In this document: piece by piece, positions 42,834 through 52,561 of the stretch
Layout: each line of letters begins with the position of its first letter
Position numbering within the stretch: position 1 is the stretch's first letter
NCBI RefSeq assembly: GCF_031846585.1
Contig: NZ_JAVRHK010000002.1
Coordinates: 248,001-312,000, forward strand
Length of the DNA: 64,000 nt
Direction: 5' to 3'
Source: Autumnicola musiva
GTDB taxonomy: Bacteria; Bacteroidota; Bacteroidia; Flavobacteriales; Flavobacteriaceae
The notes under the pieces: model-generated
What the model was told of the DNA's origin: nothing
Databases searched by the model: none
The model's input: the letters and a program-made list of their open reading frames with translations, nothing else
Program-made: the position numbers and the translations under genes

Positions 42834-43808
42834 CTATTTGGATAATATCATTTTACCAATCTGAAGAATTCCCACCGGGAAAAGAAGCAGGTGTGTAAGA
42901 AGCAGGATGCTAAAAATAGGTTGGTGTACACTAAGCAGGATAAGAAGTGTAACAGGCAGGAAAATTTGGTAATATTCATTCATAAAAAGGCAATAATCCG
43001 GTCTTGTATATCTAAACGGGATAATTTCAGTATAAAATTTCCAGCGTCTCATTAAAAGATAGCCCCAGTACAAAAAAAGGCTGATAAAACACCAATATTG
43101 TCCGGAAAACATTGTAATTCCGGCAAGTGCAATTATTTCAAAGGTCATTAGCACGTAACCTGCAATTGTGCTCTTTCTGTCACTTAAGTTTTGGGCGAAG
43201 GTGGAAATTCCACTTTTTATGTCATTCTCCAGGTCATGAAACTGGTGCCAGAGGATTCCTCTTAACCCAAAACAAGCGGCCCATATCACAATAAGTATAA
43301 TTTGAGTATTGCTAATCTCATGGCCAGTGCTGCCCAGAACAAGGAAAGTAGCATAAAGGCTGGGGAAAACCTGGGAACCAAAAGCGTCGGCCAATATTCC
43401 CCATATTCCCTTTTCTTTTAGCCGGAAGGGTTTAACAGAGTATAAAACAAAAGAGAAGCCGCACAATAGGTAGGAGAACATGGCTAGAGGTTCTGTTCTA
43501 ATATACCATGATATACCTAAACCAACTATAAATGGAAGCAGCAGAAAAATGCTTCTCTTTAATCTGCCTAATTTTTGCATACGGTTGACTTTACCCGCTT
43601 TCTCATCCATTTTAAGATCTGTAAGATCATTAAGTACACTTACAAAAATGCCTCCGGGAACGAGGGACAATAATATAAAAATGAATAGCCAGCATGAGGT
43701 TGGGAAACTTAGATCAAGCTGAATAAACAGAAGGTAAACCACCATAAGAACAGGAGTGAATTTGTATTCCCACCATTCAGATGCCCGTATGTACGTTACT
43801 AATTTCAA
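42834..43808 (-). CDS. UbiA-family prenyltransferase-like membrane protein
   Basis: 324 residues with about eight to nine membrane helices. Both UbiA aspartate motifs are visible: N60-D61-x-x-D64-x-x-x-D68 in NDLTDLKMD, and D192-x-x-x-D196 in HDLENDIKS. YSVKPFRLKEKG matches the family's YSxPPLRLK. Such enzymes join a prenyl diphosphate to an acceptor in quinone, heme, chlorophyll or lipid-carrier synthesis; the acceptor here is unknown. It starts with TTG, and TTGA overlaps the stop of the upstream glycosyltransferase gene, indicating translational coupling. Confidence 0.82.
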   Translation of the reverse strand: MKLVTYIRASEWWEYKFTPVLMVVYLLFIQLDLSFPTSCWLFIFILLSLVPGGIFVSVLNDLTDLKMDEKAGKVNRMQKLGRLKRSIFLLLPFIVGLGISWYIRTEPLAMFSYLLCGFSFVLYSVKPFRLKEKGIWGILADAFGSQVFPSLYATFLVLGSTGHEISNTQIILIVIWAACFGLRGILWHQFHDLENDIKSGISTFAQNLSDRKSTIAGYVLMTFEIIALAGITMFSGQYWCFISLFLYWGYLLMRRWKFYTEIIPFRYTRPDYCLFMNEYYQIFLPVTLLILLSVHQPIFSILLLTHLLLFPVGILQIGKMILSK

Positions 43809-45949
43809 TTAAATTGGAAAGAACGCTTTTTAAAATTTTTGATTTTCCTGATAACCGAAAGGAAAGCGAATGAACCTGCTTTCTTGTTAGCTAAAAAAGA
43901 GAGAAATGAATATTTAATGCTGCTCTTCAGCCTTTTTTTCATTCTTAATTCATAATATGAATGTTGTAAATAGTTTCGGGAAAGGGTGAGCTTTATTCTT
44001 TCTGTTTCTTCTTTTGTAAATTTGGCTTTAAATCTGGAGAACAGTTTGCTCATATCGTGAACCCATAAATCCCGCATAACTTCCATCCTGTCTTTTCCAT
44101 CATAGATATTTTTTCCATCCCTGTTCTTTGTCCATAAAACTTTCTGCGTAAAGCCGGCTTTACAGGGGCGGGTATAAATCATATCCATAAGAAGGCACCA
44201 GTCGTCAGCAATTTTAAATTCTGAACTCCAGTTTGAGCGCAAGCTTTTACGGTTTATCAATAAAGAAGAGGAAGGAGAGGGGCATCCGGTTAAGTATAGT
44301 TGTCTTAGCTGCATATTATCAAGTAGAACAGTATCTTCGGTATTTTGTGCCAGAACATCTTTTAATACTTTACACATTGAAAAGCGTTCAATATTCTCAT
44401 TGGTTTCATTTTTTTCCATCCAGTTGGTAAAAACGAAATCTAATTCGTTTTTACCAATAATTTCAAAACACCTTTCCAGAAATTGTGGTTCCCAGGTATC
44501 ATCTGAATCAAGGGATGCTATAAATTCTCCTCTTGCAAATTTAAGTCCTTCGTTTCTTGCGTGGGCCTGCCCCCCATGAGCCAGTTTTAGATAGTTTACC
44601 TGTGGGTACTTGTCACATATTGCTGAAGTTTCATCGGTAGAACCGTCATCTGCAACAATTATTTGGACAAACGGATAAGTTTGTGCCAAAACGCTGGTAA
44701 TAGCCTTTTCTACCATAGCGGCACGGTTGTAGGTAGGGATAATTACAGATATCAGTTTTTCATTGCACAGGCTGTCCAGTGACTGTGCGAATTTAAGTTC
44801 AGGCAACGGTGGGACTTTTTCTTGTAGAAAATCACAGGCATCGCTACCCATTTGTTTCCAGTCATGCCGTCTATCCCATGCTCTTTCCATAGCCTCATCA
44901 AAGGATTTTACTGTGGGCTCTCCAAGAAAGCCTGTATGGCCGTCGCAGATCAATTCAGAAATTCCTCCTGCGTTTGAAGCTATGGCAGTTCTACCGCAGG
45001 CCATTGCTTCTAAAAGTGCCAGGGGGGAACCCTCAAAGCGGGATGGTAGTATAAGAGCATGAAAATTGTCCCATATATCTTCAATGTTTTGCTGATATCC
45101 TAAAAATTCAGCATTTTCAAGATTACAGAATTTTGCCAGTTCTTTTAACCCCAGTTCATCAATTCCTGCTCCGATAAAACTTATGCTTAAAGGGCGGTGT
45201 TTCCATTTTTGTTGAGATAAAATCCTAATGAGAATATCCTGTCCCTTATCCAGTAGAAAATATCTGCCCACGCAGGCAAGGCGAAAACCATCCTGCGTGC
45301 CGGGATATGCTCTCGGGTATCGTTTAACTTTAACCGGATTGCAGACTATTTCTGTATTTCTTAAATGAATACTAAATTGTTCTTCGGTTAAGTGACAATT
45401 ATGCTTTGATACAAAATAGGCTTTTTTTGCATTTAAGTAAACATTTCGCATAGCCGCGCGGTCTATATGTGAAGGCCAATGGATTTCAGCAGCTTTTTGA
45501 GCCAACAGGGCATAAGGTACGTTCTCTGCAAGGCAAATATTTCCATATCCCAAACCGTCAAAATTAATACCCTGTGCAATGACGGCCAAAGATACCTCAT
45601 GCTGTTTTAAATAAGCCAACAGGCCTAATTCGTAGGTTCGGTCATAATCTTCAGAATCTTTTTCCTGCGGAGTATTTCTCAAACTTTTAAAAATCTGTAC
45701 AGACCTTTTGAAAGGTTCTGTGATACTCTGGCGGCTGCGTTTTGCGTATTTCCCAAGGTCTACAAGTTCAACGTCCAGGTTCATTAGCTTAATGAATTCA
45801 GGATGCTCAAAATTGATAGTAGCCTTGCATACCGCTATATTATAATTCATTTTTAGCAGGTGGGGGATTGTTCTGCACCATAATTCTTCACTTCCGCCCC
45901 AATCCTCATTCATAGTGGAAACAAACAATATTTTTTTTACAGAATTCAT
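43805..45949 (-). CDS. Double glycosyltransferase (GT4 plus GT2 fusion)
   Basis: 714 residues in two complete catalytic modules. Residues 1-385 are a GT-B, GT4-type enzyme with the acidic EGSPLALLE (306-314) and GGISELI. Residues 395-620 are a GT-A, GT2-type enzyme with ISVIIPTYNR, ADDGSTDET and the metal-binding DSDD near 478. The last 90 residues are basic. No membrane helix is evident, so it should act on the inner face of the membrane or in the cytoplasm. It probably adds two sugars in sequence. It lies between an ABC exporter and a UbiA-like gene. Confidence 0.88.
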   Translation of the reverse strand: MNSVKKILFVSTMNEDWGGSEELWCRTIPHLLKMNYNIAVCKATINFEHPEFIKLMNLDVELVDLGKYAKRSRQSITEPFKRSVQIFKSLRNTPQEKDSEDYDRTYELGLLAYLKQHEVSLAVIAQGINFDGLGYGNICLAENVPYALLAQKAAEIHWPSHIDRAAMRNVYLNAKKAYFVSKHNCHLTEEQFSIHLRNTEIVCNPVKVKRYPRAYPGTQDGFRLACVGRYFLLDKGQDILIRILSQQKWKHRPLSISFIGAGIDELGLKELAKFCNLENAEFLGYQQNIEDIWDNFHALILPSRFEGSPLALLEAMACGRTAIASNAGGISELICDGHTGFLGEPTVKSFDEAMERAWDRRHDWKQMGSDACDFLQEKVPPLPELKFAQSLDSLCNEKLISVIIPTYNRAAMVEKAITSVLAQTYPFVQIIVADDGSTDETSAICDKYPQVNYLKLAHGGQAHARNEGLKFARGEFIASLDSDDTWEPQFLERCFEIIGKNELDFVFTNWMEKNETNENIERFSMCKVLKDVLAQNTEDTVLLDNMQLRQLYLTGCPSPSSSLLINRKSLRSNWSSEFKIADDWCLLMDMIYTRPCKAGFTQKVLWTKNRDGKNIYDGKDRMEVMRDLWVHDMSKLFSRFKAKFTKEETERIKLTLSRNYLQHSYYELRMKKRLKSSIKYSFLSFLANKKAGSFAFLSVIRKIKNFKKRSFQFN

Positions 45950-45961
45950 AGCGTTTCGGGA

Positions 45962-47773
45962 TCAGGCGGTTAGAATTTCTTCATTATAGCTTTTCTTATA
46001 AAGAGAAGCGTAGGTACCATTACAGCAGATTAGCTCCTCATGGGTGCCACTTTCTACTATTTTTTTATCAGACATTACATAGATATAATCTGCCTGTTTT
46101 ATTGTAGACAATCGGTGGCTTATAACAAGTGCTGATCTCCTGCCAATCCTTGATCTGAAATTGTTAAAGAGTTCAGTTTCAGCTATAGCATCCAAAGCAC
46201 TGGTTGCTTCATCAAAGATGAGCAGGTTTGAGTTACCGTAAAATGCCCTAGCAATGGCTATTTTTTGCCACTGGCCTTCACTTAGCTCATGGCCTTCATT
46301 AAATATTCTTCCGAGTACCGTATCATATTTCTGCGGAAGTTTTTCTATAAAACTTTCAGCTCCGGCATTTCGGGCAGCTTCTTTTATCCTTTCTTCTGAA
46401 ACCTGTAAATCCAGATCTCCAAACCTAATGTTTTCTCTTACGGTTAAATTGTACTTTACAAAATCCTGAAATACCACGCTCACCTGCTTTCTGAAATTTG
46501 AAGAATTATAATTTTTAATATTCCTGCCTCCAAAGAAAATATTTCCATTATCAGGTTCATATAATTTGCAGAGTAATTTAATGAGACTGGTTTTGCCGGC
46601 CCCATTAGTGCCTACTACGGCTATAATTTTACCCTGAGGAATGCAAAGGCTAATGTTTTCAAGAGCATTTTCTTCAGCGTTCGGATATTTAAAGAAGACA
46701 TTCTGAATTTCAAAATCGCCATTAAACATCGGAAGTCCGGAGGTGCTTTTCTCAATCTTTGGCCTGAATTTAAAAAGTTCAAAAATAAGGGCAACATATC
46801 TGGTGTCCCTGTATAGAATGCTGATAGATCCAACCAAAGATTGCATAATCATAAAAGACTGCGGAAAAATCACCAAAAAAAGAGCAATGTCACCCACGCT
46901 ACTGTTGCCGCTTAATGTACCAAAGACAATATAAGCAGTCACCCCAAAGAAGGCTGTGGTCGCCACTCCGGTGGTAAGTAACTCGTTTAAGGCTCTCTGT
47001 TTGCTCAGGCCCAGCTGTTCCGAAATGAGGTGTTCCCTCAATTTTGAGTATTTTGAAAGCATAAAATTCCCAAGGGAAAAGGCTCGTATTTCTTTGGCCG
47101 CCTGTTCTCCGGTTAAAAGAGAGCTAAGGTATCCCGCCTCTCTTTCCATAGCTGTATTTTTCAGGTAAAGCTGGAATCCACGATCGGAAAAAATGATTCT
47201 TCCTACAAGTATGGGGATTACAAATAATGCAAGTAAGGGAAGCAAAATCCAATCTATTGATATAAGAATATAGCCAACAGAGGAGATCATTATGAAGTTT
47301 TTCAAAATGGCGAACAAGTTGCTTACCACCGAAAAAGGTTTATCAATTCCTGCTTCTCTCGCCCTTTTCAGAACATCAAAATATTCAGGGTTTTCATAAA
47401 ATCTGTAGTCTAATTTTACAATATGGGAATGTATTTTCTGGTCCAGACAATGATTAACCTTTGCTGCCTGAATTTCGCTGTAATAAGATGATATACTTTT
47501 AATACAGGCGTATGCGATAGAAATAACTCCGGTTAAAATAACAGCAGTTCTAAGATTTTCAGTTTGTTCGGCAGGGGTTCCGGCAGCAATATTTACGAGT
47601 TCTTTTAACATGTACATAGAACCAAGCCAGGCAATATTTTCGAGTAATAAAAGGCTTATCACAATAATTGTGAGCCTTGGGGAAACGGACCAGGTAAGGC
47701 TAATGGTGTCCTTTATATGAAGTTCCTGGAGAACTTTTTTCCAATTATATTTTTTTACCTTGCTCAAATTCAT
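45962..47773 (-). CDS. ABC exporter, fused permease and ATPase
   Basis: 603 residues from the ATG at 47773; a TTG at 47776 is one codon earlier. Residues 1-325 carry six membrane helices of a type I exporter. The ATPase domain has Walker A GTNGAGKTS (about 387), an altered signature LSEGQ instead of LSGGQ (about 496), Walker B LLIFDEATSALD (about 515) and the H-loop ISHRLST (about 549). It resembles lipid or lantibiotic-type exporters of the MsbA/PglK class. It is the first gene of the three-gene operon. Confidence 0.9.
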   Translation of the reverse strand: MNLSKVKKYNWKKVLQELHIKDTISLTWSVSPRLTIIVISLLLLENIAWLGSMYMLKELVNIAAGTPAEQTENLRTAVILTGVISIAYACIKSISSYYSEIQAAKVNHCLDQKIHSHIVKLDYRFYENPEYFDVLKRAREAGIDKPFSVVSNLFAILKNFIMISSVGYILISIDWILLPLLALFVIPILVGRIIFSDRGFQLYLKNTAMEREAGYLSSLLTGEQAAKEIRAFSLGNFMLSKYSKLREHLISEQLGLSKQRALNELLTTGVATTAFFGVTAYIVFGTLSGNSSVGDIALFLVIFPQSFMIMQSLVGSISILYRDTRYVALIFELFKFRPKIEKSTSGLPMFNGDFEIQNVFFKYPNAEENALENISLCIPQGKIIAVVGTNGAGKTSLIKLLCKLYEPDNGNIFFGGRNIKNYNSSNFRKQVSVVFQDFVKYNLTVRENIRFGDLDLQVSEERIKEAARNAGAESFIEKLPQKYDTVLGRIFNEGHELSEGQWQKIAIARAFYGNSNLLIFDEATSALDAIAETELFNNFRSRIGRRSALVISHRLSTIKQADYIYVMSDKKIVESGTHEELICCNGTYASLYKKSYNEEILTA

Positions 47774-47776
47774 CAA

Positions 47777-48203
47777 GAAAAGCCGTTAATTTTCAGCGGA
47801 GAAAAGAAATCTGCAGAAGAGATCGGAGGTGATATTTTACCATTTAATGGCTCCCTTTTTAAAAAAATCCTGGTGCAGCTCCTATTTGTAATCTAAAGTA
47901 ATTGATTTGTAGTTATTTGAAAGGAGGTAATCCGGCGTTTTCGCTATAGGTGTAAGATTTTTCGTTCTTATTGAGAGTGGGGAAGTTTTTACGACCTACA
48001 TGAAGGTTTTTACTTACAAAATTTTAAAATGTGAATACGATATCCCTATTGGTAATTTCCTCTTTGGGTTTGATTGCGCGAGACTTACCTTATTTTCCTG
48101 AATGAAAAGCAAGAAATAGAATAGCTGAATAATTAACTGTACCTTTGCCGCTTATATAAAAATGGCATCACTTTTGAGAATTGTCATTTTTTAAACAATT
48201 TTT
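47777..48203. other. 427-base intergenic region before the DEAD-box helicase
   Basis: It holds the helicase promoter box (48140-48147) near the right end. Further left is AAGGAGGT (47921-47928) within a stretch whose minus strand reads GGATTACCTCCTTTC, one base off the 3' end of 16S rRNA as usually written. No start codon stands at Shine-Dalgarno distance. A frame without stops runs from 47931 to 48101, with one ATG at 48000 that would encode 33 residues (MKVFTYKILKCEYDIPIGNF at its start). I cannot assign any of this a function. Confidence 0.5.
48140..48147 (+). promoter_or_regulatory. Minus-7 box of the DEAD-box helicase gene
   Basis: TACCTTTG matches TAnnTTTG and stands 56 bases before the ATG; no TTTG is at the usual distance upstream. 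The predicted leader is AT-rich and about 50 bases long. Confidence 0.5.
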
Positions 48204-49448
48204 ATGTCATTTAATGCTTTGGGTTTGTCTGAACCCCTGCTGAAAGCTATCAGTAAAAAAGGACACACTAAGCCTTCAACTATTCAAGAAAAGGCTATCC
48301 CATTTATTTTAGAAAGAAGAGATGTGCTGGCATCGGCACAAACCGGAACAGGAAAAACAGCCGGTTTTACTTTGCCAATGCTTCAAATATTATCTGAAGG
48401 TGAAACTTTAGGGAAAAGACCGGTGCGGGCTTTGGTATTAACTCCCACACGAGAACTTGCCGCACAGGTGCTGGAAGATGTAAGGAGCTATAGTACTTTT
48501 CTGAATTTACGTTCTAATGTTATTTTTGGCGGAGTGAGTGCTGCACCACAAATAAGGAGCCTGCGTAATGGTGTTGATATTTTAGTTGCAACGCCTGGCC
48601 GCTTGCTGGATCTGCACCAGCAAAAAGCACTTTCACTGGCCAACATTGAAATCCTGATTTTAGATGAAGCAGACAGGATGCTGGACATGGGGTTTTTGAG
48701 GGATATTAAAAAAATTCTTGCTCTAATGCCGGAGAAACGGCAGAATTTGCTTTTTTCAGCAACTTTTTCAAAAGAGATCAAGAAGCTGGCCAATACATTT
48801 TTAAATAAACCGGTGTTGGTTGAAGCTACTCCGGAAAATACCACGGCCGAGAAAGTAGACCAGAAAATTTACAAGACCAATAAATCTAAGAAAACTGCCT
48901 TGATAACAAAGTTGATTTCAGATGGAGATTGGGAGCAGGTGCTGGTATTTACAAGAACTAAACATGGTGCCAACCGGCTAAGTCAGAAACTGGAAAAGAG
49001 CGGAATTACCTCCGCAGCTATCCACGGAAATAAGAGCCAGGCTTCAAGAACAAAATCACTCGATGGGTTCAAGAAAGGAAAACTTCGGGTTTTAGTAGCA
49101 ACAGATATTGCTGCCCGTGGATTGGATATTCCCTTATTGCCACATGTAATTAATTACGAGCTCCCCAATGTGCCGGAAGATTATGTACATAGAATTGGTA
49201 GAACAGGCAGGGCAGGAGCCAGCGGGGAAGCTATTTCCCTGGTGAGCGTAGATGAGAATGAGCACGTACGCGGAATTGAGAAGTTGCTGGGTGAAACTTT
49301 GGAAAAAGAAGTACTTAGTGGCTTTGAACCTACTGAAAATCTTCAGGAGGTGCTGGAAAAGAAAGCTGAAAATAAAGCCCGGCATAACAGGGGAAGCAGA
49401 AAAAATAAGCCTAAATCTAAAGGTGGGTTTAATAAAAGGAGAAATTAA
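48204..49448 (+). CDS. DEAD-box ATP-dependent RNA helicase (RhlE-like)
   Basis: 414 residues. Motifs run in order: Q motif GHTKPSTIQEKAIP, motif I AQTGTGKT, motif II DEAD, motif III SAT, motif VI HRIGRTGRAG. The C-terminal 35 residues are a basic RNA-binding tail (RHNRGSRKNKPKSK). Such helicases help ribosome assembly and mRNA turnover, often in the cold. A hairpin terminator follows. The RhlE subfamily label is by length and tail only. Confidence 0.94.
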   Translation: MSFNALGLSEPLLKAISKKGHTKPSTIQEKAIPFILERRDVLASAQTGTGKTAGFTLPMLQILSEGETLGKRPVRALVLTPTRELAAQVLEDVRSYSTFLNLRSNVIFGGVSAAPQIRSLRNGVDILVATPGRLLDLHQQKALSLANIEILILDEADRMLDMGFLRDIKKILALMPEKRQNLLFSATFSKEIKKLANTFLNKPVLVEATPENTTAEKVDQKIYKTNKSKKTALITKLISDGDWEQVLVFTRTKHGANRLSQKLEKSGITSAAIHGNKSQASRTKSLDGFKKGKLRVLVATDIAARGLDIPLLPHVINYELPNVPEDYVHRIGRTGRAGASGEAISLVSVDENEHVRGIEKLLGETLEKEVLSGFEPTENLQEVLEKKAENKARHNRGSRKNKPKSKGGFNKRRN

Positions 49449-49505
49449 ATCATCATTCTAATTCCTTATTGAGGGTGTAACTCCCCAAGGTTTCGGATCA
49501 ATTTT

Positions 49506-49536
49506 AAAACCACTGTGCAACTGTATGGTGGTTTTT
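49506..49536 (+). terminator. Terminator of the helicase gene
   Basis: AAAACCAC (49506-49513) pairs with GTGGTTTT (49528-49535) around a 14-base loop and six T follow. Confidence 0.8.
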
Positions 49537-49581
49537 TATTATTCAAACATTTTAATCTTCAATCTTTTCCGTTGTACTGTC

Positions 49582-49612
49582 TTTGTAACTAAACAACCAA
49601 TCCTTATCTTTG
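49582..49612 (+). promoter_or_regulatory. Promoter of ffh
   Basis: TTTG (49582-49585), a 19-base spacer and TATCTTTG (49605-49612) match the Bacteroidota consensus exactly. The box is 25 bases before the ffh ATG. AAAAGGAG lies at Shine-Dalgarno distance, which is unusual for this phylum. Confidence 0.85.
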
Positions 49613-49637
49613 GCATTCTTAAAAAAGGAGCAAGATT

Positions 49638-50966
49638 ATGTTTGATAATTTAAGCGATAAGTTAGATAATGCCTTTCATGTCTTAAAAGGACATGGACAG
49701 ATTACCGAAATAAACGTTGCCGAAACTCTAAAGGAGGTGAGGCGAGCTTTGGTAGATGCCGATGTTAATTATAAAATTGCCAAGGAATTCACCAATACGG
49801 TCAAGGAAAAAGCATTAGGGCAGGATGTTCTTACCGCTTTAAAACCGGGACAAATGTTGGTAAAGCTCGTTAAAGATGAGCTTACAGAATTGATGGGTGG
49901 CGAAGCTGCGGGGGTGAACCTTAGCGGGGATCCGTCGGTAATTTTAATGTCTGGTCTACAGGGTAGTGGTAAGACCACTTTTTCCGGTAAACTTGCAAAT
50001 TTTCTTAAAAATAAAAAAACCAAGAAGCCACTTTTAGTAGCTTGTGATGTTTACAGGCCTGCAGCTATAAACCAGTTACATGTTGTTGGAGAGCAAATTG
50101 GGATCGAGGTTTATTCTGAAGAAGGAAATCAGGATCCTGTGGCTATTTCAAAAGCAGCTATTGCTTATGCCAGAGAAAACGGGCATAATGTTGTAATTAT
50201 AGATACCGCTGGTCGTTTAGCAATAGATGAAGCCATGATGACTGAAATCGCAGATATTCACCGGGCAATTGAACCACAGGAAACTTTGTTTGTGGTTGAT
50301 TCTATGACCGGGCAGGATGCGGTTAATACAGCCAAAACCTTTAATGAGCGCCTTAATTTTGATGGGGTGATTCTTACCAAACTTGATGGTGATACCCGTG
50401 GCGGTGCGGCAATTTCAATAAAATCTGTTGTAAATAAACCAATTAAATTTATTGGTACCGGCGAAAAAATGGAAGCCATAGATGTGTTTTATCCTTCTCG
50501 TATGGCTGACAGGATTTTGGGAATGGGGGATGTAGTGTCACTTGTGGAGCGCGCCCAGGAGCAGTATGATGAAGAGGAAGCGAGGAAACTTCAGAAGAAA
50601 ATTGCCAAAAACAAATTTGGGTTTGATGATTTTCTTACTCAGCTTCATCAAATTAAGAAGATGGGATCTATGAAGGATCTTCTTGGAATGATACCTGGTG
50701 CAGGAAAAATGCTGAAAGACGTAGATATAGATGACGATGCTTTTAAAGGAATTGAAGCAATTATCTACTCCATGACACCAGAGGAAAGAAGCAACCCGAA
50801 AATTATAAATTCCAGCAGAAAGAAAAGAATTGGCAAAGGCTCAGGAACTTCTGTTCAGGAAGTAAACCAACTGTTGAAGCAATTCAACCAGATGGGGAAA
50901 ATGATGAAGATGATGCAGGGTGGTGGTGGCCAGCAGATGATGAATATGATGAAGGGAATGAAATAA
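49638..50966 (+). CDS. ffh: Signal recognition particle protein Ffh
   Basis: 442 residues. The N domain (1-90) and G domain carry GLQGSGKTT, DTAGRLAIDE and TKLDGDTRGGAA. The M domain from about 330 is rich in Met and ends MMKMMQGGGGQQMMNMMKG, which binds signal sequences and 4.5S RNA. It delivers nascent membrane proteins to SecYEG through FtsY. The SRP RNA gene is not in the window. Confidence 0.98.
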   Translation: MFDNLSDKLDNAFHVLKGHGQITEINVAETLKEVRRALVDADVNYKIAKEFTNTVKEKALGQDVLTALKPGQMLVKLVKDELTELMGGEAAGVNLSGDPSVILMSGLQGSGKTTFSGKLANFLKNKKTKKPLLVACDVYRPAAINQLHVVGEQIGIEVYSEEGNQDPVAISKAAIAYARENGHNVVIIDTAGRLAIDEAMMTEIADIHRAIEPQETLFVVDSMTGQDAVNTAKTFNERLNFDGVILTKLDGDTRGGAAISIKSVVNKPIKFIGTGEKMEAIDVFYPSRMADRILGMGDVVSLVERAQEQYDEEEARKLQKKIAKNKFGFDDFLTQLHQIKKMGSMKDLLGMIPGAGKMLKDVDIDDDAFKGIEAIIYSMTPEERSNPKIINSSRKKRIGKGSGTSVQEVNQLLKQFNQMGKMMKMMQGGGGQQMMNMMKGMK

Positions 50967-51067
50967 TCCCTAAAGCCTGTGCAATGGTGAAATGCTTAAA
51001 GAAATTAAGGGATAAATCATGTTTTTTCTTCGCTTTAAAGAGTCCGGGAGAGGTTTAGATAAATATT

Positions 51068-51958
51068 ATGACAATATTAGACGGTAAAAAAATCAGCAAT
51101 GAAATTAAAAGTGAAATTGCTGAAGAGGTTTCGAAAATTAAAAAACGCGGAGAAAAAGTCCCGCATCTGGCAGCAATAATTATAGGTAATGACGGCGCCA
51201 GTATGACTTATGTAAACAGTAAAGTGAAATCCTGTAAGGAAGTTGGCTTTGAATCTTCACTTTACCGGATGTCTTCCACTATTAGTGAACTGGAATTATT
51301 GGATAAAATTGAAGAACTCAACCAGAATGACGATATAGATGGGTTTATCGTTCAGCTGCCTTTACCAAAACAAATAGATACTCAAAAAGTACTATTGGCC
51401 GTAGACCCCGATAAAGATGTGGATGGTTTCCACCCTACCAATTTTGGAAAAATGGCTTTTGATATGACTTCCTTTATTCCGGCTACTCCTTTTGGAATTC
51501 TGGAATTACTGGAACGGTATGATATTCCTACCAAAGGAAAGCACACTGTAGTAATTGGTCGTAGTTATATTGTTGGAAGGCCTATGAGTATTCTAATGGG
51601 AAGAAGTGGTTTTCCGGGAAATTCTACGGTTACGCTTACTCATGAATTTACCAAAAATATCACCCAGATTACTTCCCAGGCAGATATTATTATTATTGCC
51701 GTGGGTATTCCTAACTTCCTGAAGGGCGAGATGATCAAGGACGACGCGGTAATTATTGATGTTGGAATTACCCGTGTTCCCGATGAAAATGCCAAAAGAG
51801 GCTATGTGATTAAAGGGGATGTGGATTTTGATAATGTTAGCAAAAGAGCATCTTATATTACTCCTGTTCCCGGAGGTGTCGGGCCTATGACAGTTTCTAT
51901 GTTGCTTAAAAACACTCTTCTTGCAAGGGAAAGGCATAGAAGCAGAGAAAAAGCTTAA
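51068..51958 (+). CDS. folD: Bifunctional methylene-THF dehydrogenase/methenyl-THF cyclohydrolase
   Basis: 296 residues. It oxidises 5,10-methylene-THF and hydrolyses the methenyl product to 10-formyl-THF for purine and fMet-tRNA synthesis. Motifs are TYVNSKVKSCKEVG (catalytic Lys), DGFIVQLPLP, DVDGFHPTNFG and GRSYIVGRPMSILM, plus the C-terminal PVPGGVGPMTVSML. Length is normal. Confidence 0.97.
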   Translation: MTILDGKKISNEIKSEIAEEVSKIKKRGEKVPHLAAIIIGNDGASMTYVNSKVKSCKEVGFESSLYRMSSTISELELLDKIEELNQNDDIDGFIVQLPLPKQIDTQKVLLAVDPDKDVDGFHPTNFGKMAFDMTSFIPATPFGILELLERYDIPTKGKHTVVIGRSYIVGRPMSILMGRSGFPGNSTVTLTHEFTKNITQITSQADIIIIAVGIPNFLKGEMIKDDAVIIDVGITRVPDENAKRGYVIKGDVDFDNVSKRASYITPVPGGVGPMTVSMLLKNTLLARERHRSREKA

Positions 51959-52139
51959 TCGAAAGTGACATTTAAATATTTAAACATATGTAGTACTTCT
52001 TTAGTTCTACATTCTTCAATCTGCCTTCATTCCGTACTTACTTTAGATTAGAGACAGGCGCAGTCAGGAATTCTTTTTAAAGTAACTCCACACTCCGCCT
52101 GTAGTTATAACACATGTTTTACTGTGTTTAAAACCTCTT

Positions 52140-52535
52140 CTATTTTTCTTTAAGTTTCCAATCCAGATATTTATGCAGATCGGTTTCCATAAATCTTAAA
52201 CCGATTGTCATAATGGCAAAATCATCTACATAACCAAGACCCGGAATAAAGTCAGGAATAATATCCAGCGGGTTCAGAATATAAAGTACTGTAAAGGTAA
52301 TGGCTGCTATGCTAAACCATGGAATATTTCTATATACACCTTTACGATAATCCTGAAGCATCCCGAACATTAGTTTAATAATTTCGGAATATTTTTTTAG
52401 CATGCCTGAGTTTAGGATCTTTTCGGAAACTTCTTTCTGGCTGTTGGCTGCTATCTCTACATCTCCTTCCTTTATCTGTGCTACGCCGCTTTTTACGTAT
52501 TCTTCGTCAATTTTATCAATCTTCTCTTTGAACAT
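52140..52535 (-). CDS. YkvA/DUF1232-family membrane protein
   Basis: 131 residues. The C-terminal half contains the DUF1232 signature YILNPLDIIPDFIPGLGYVDDFA, with one hydrophobic segment (IPWFSIAAITFTVLYIL). The N-terminal half is hydrophilic and partly helical. Function is unknown in this family. It is cotranscribed with the AI-2E gene, 26 bases upstream. Confidence 0.88.
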   Translation of the reverse strand: MFKEKIDKIDEEYVKSGVAQIKEGDVEIAANSQKEVSEKILNSGMLKKYSEIIKLMFGMLQDYRKGVYRNIPWFSIAAITFTVLYILNPLDIIPDFIPGLGYVDDFAIMTIGLRFMETDLHKYLDWKLKEK

Positions 52536-52561
52536 GTTTATAGTTTTTAAGAAATTATAAT

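Noticed and set aside
51593..51937. 114-residue minus-strand frame inside folD
   Set aside because: It overlaps the NAD(P)-binding half of FolD, which is fully conserved on the plus strand.
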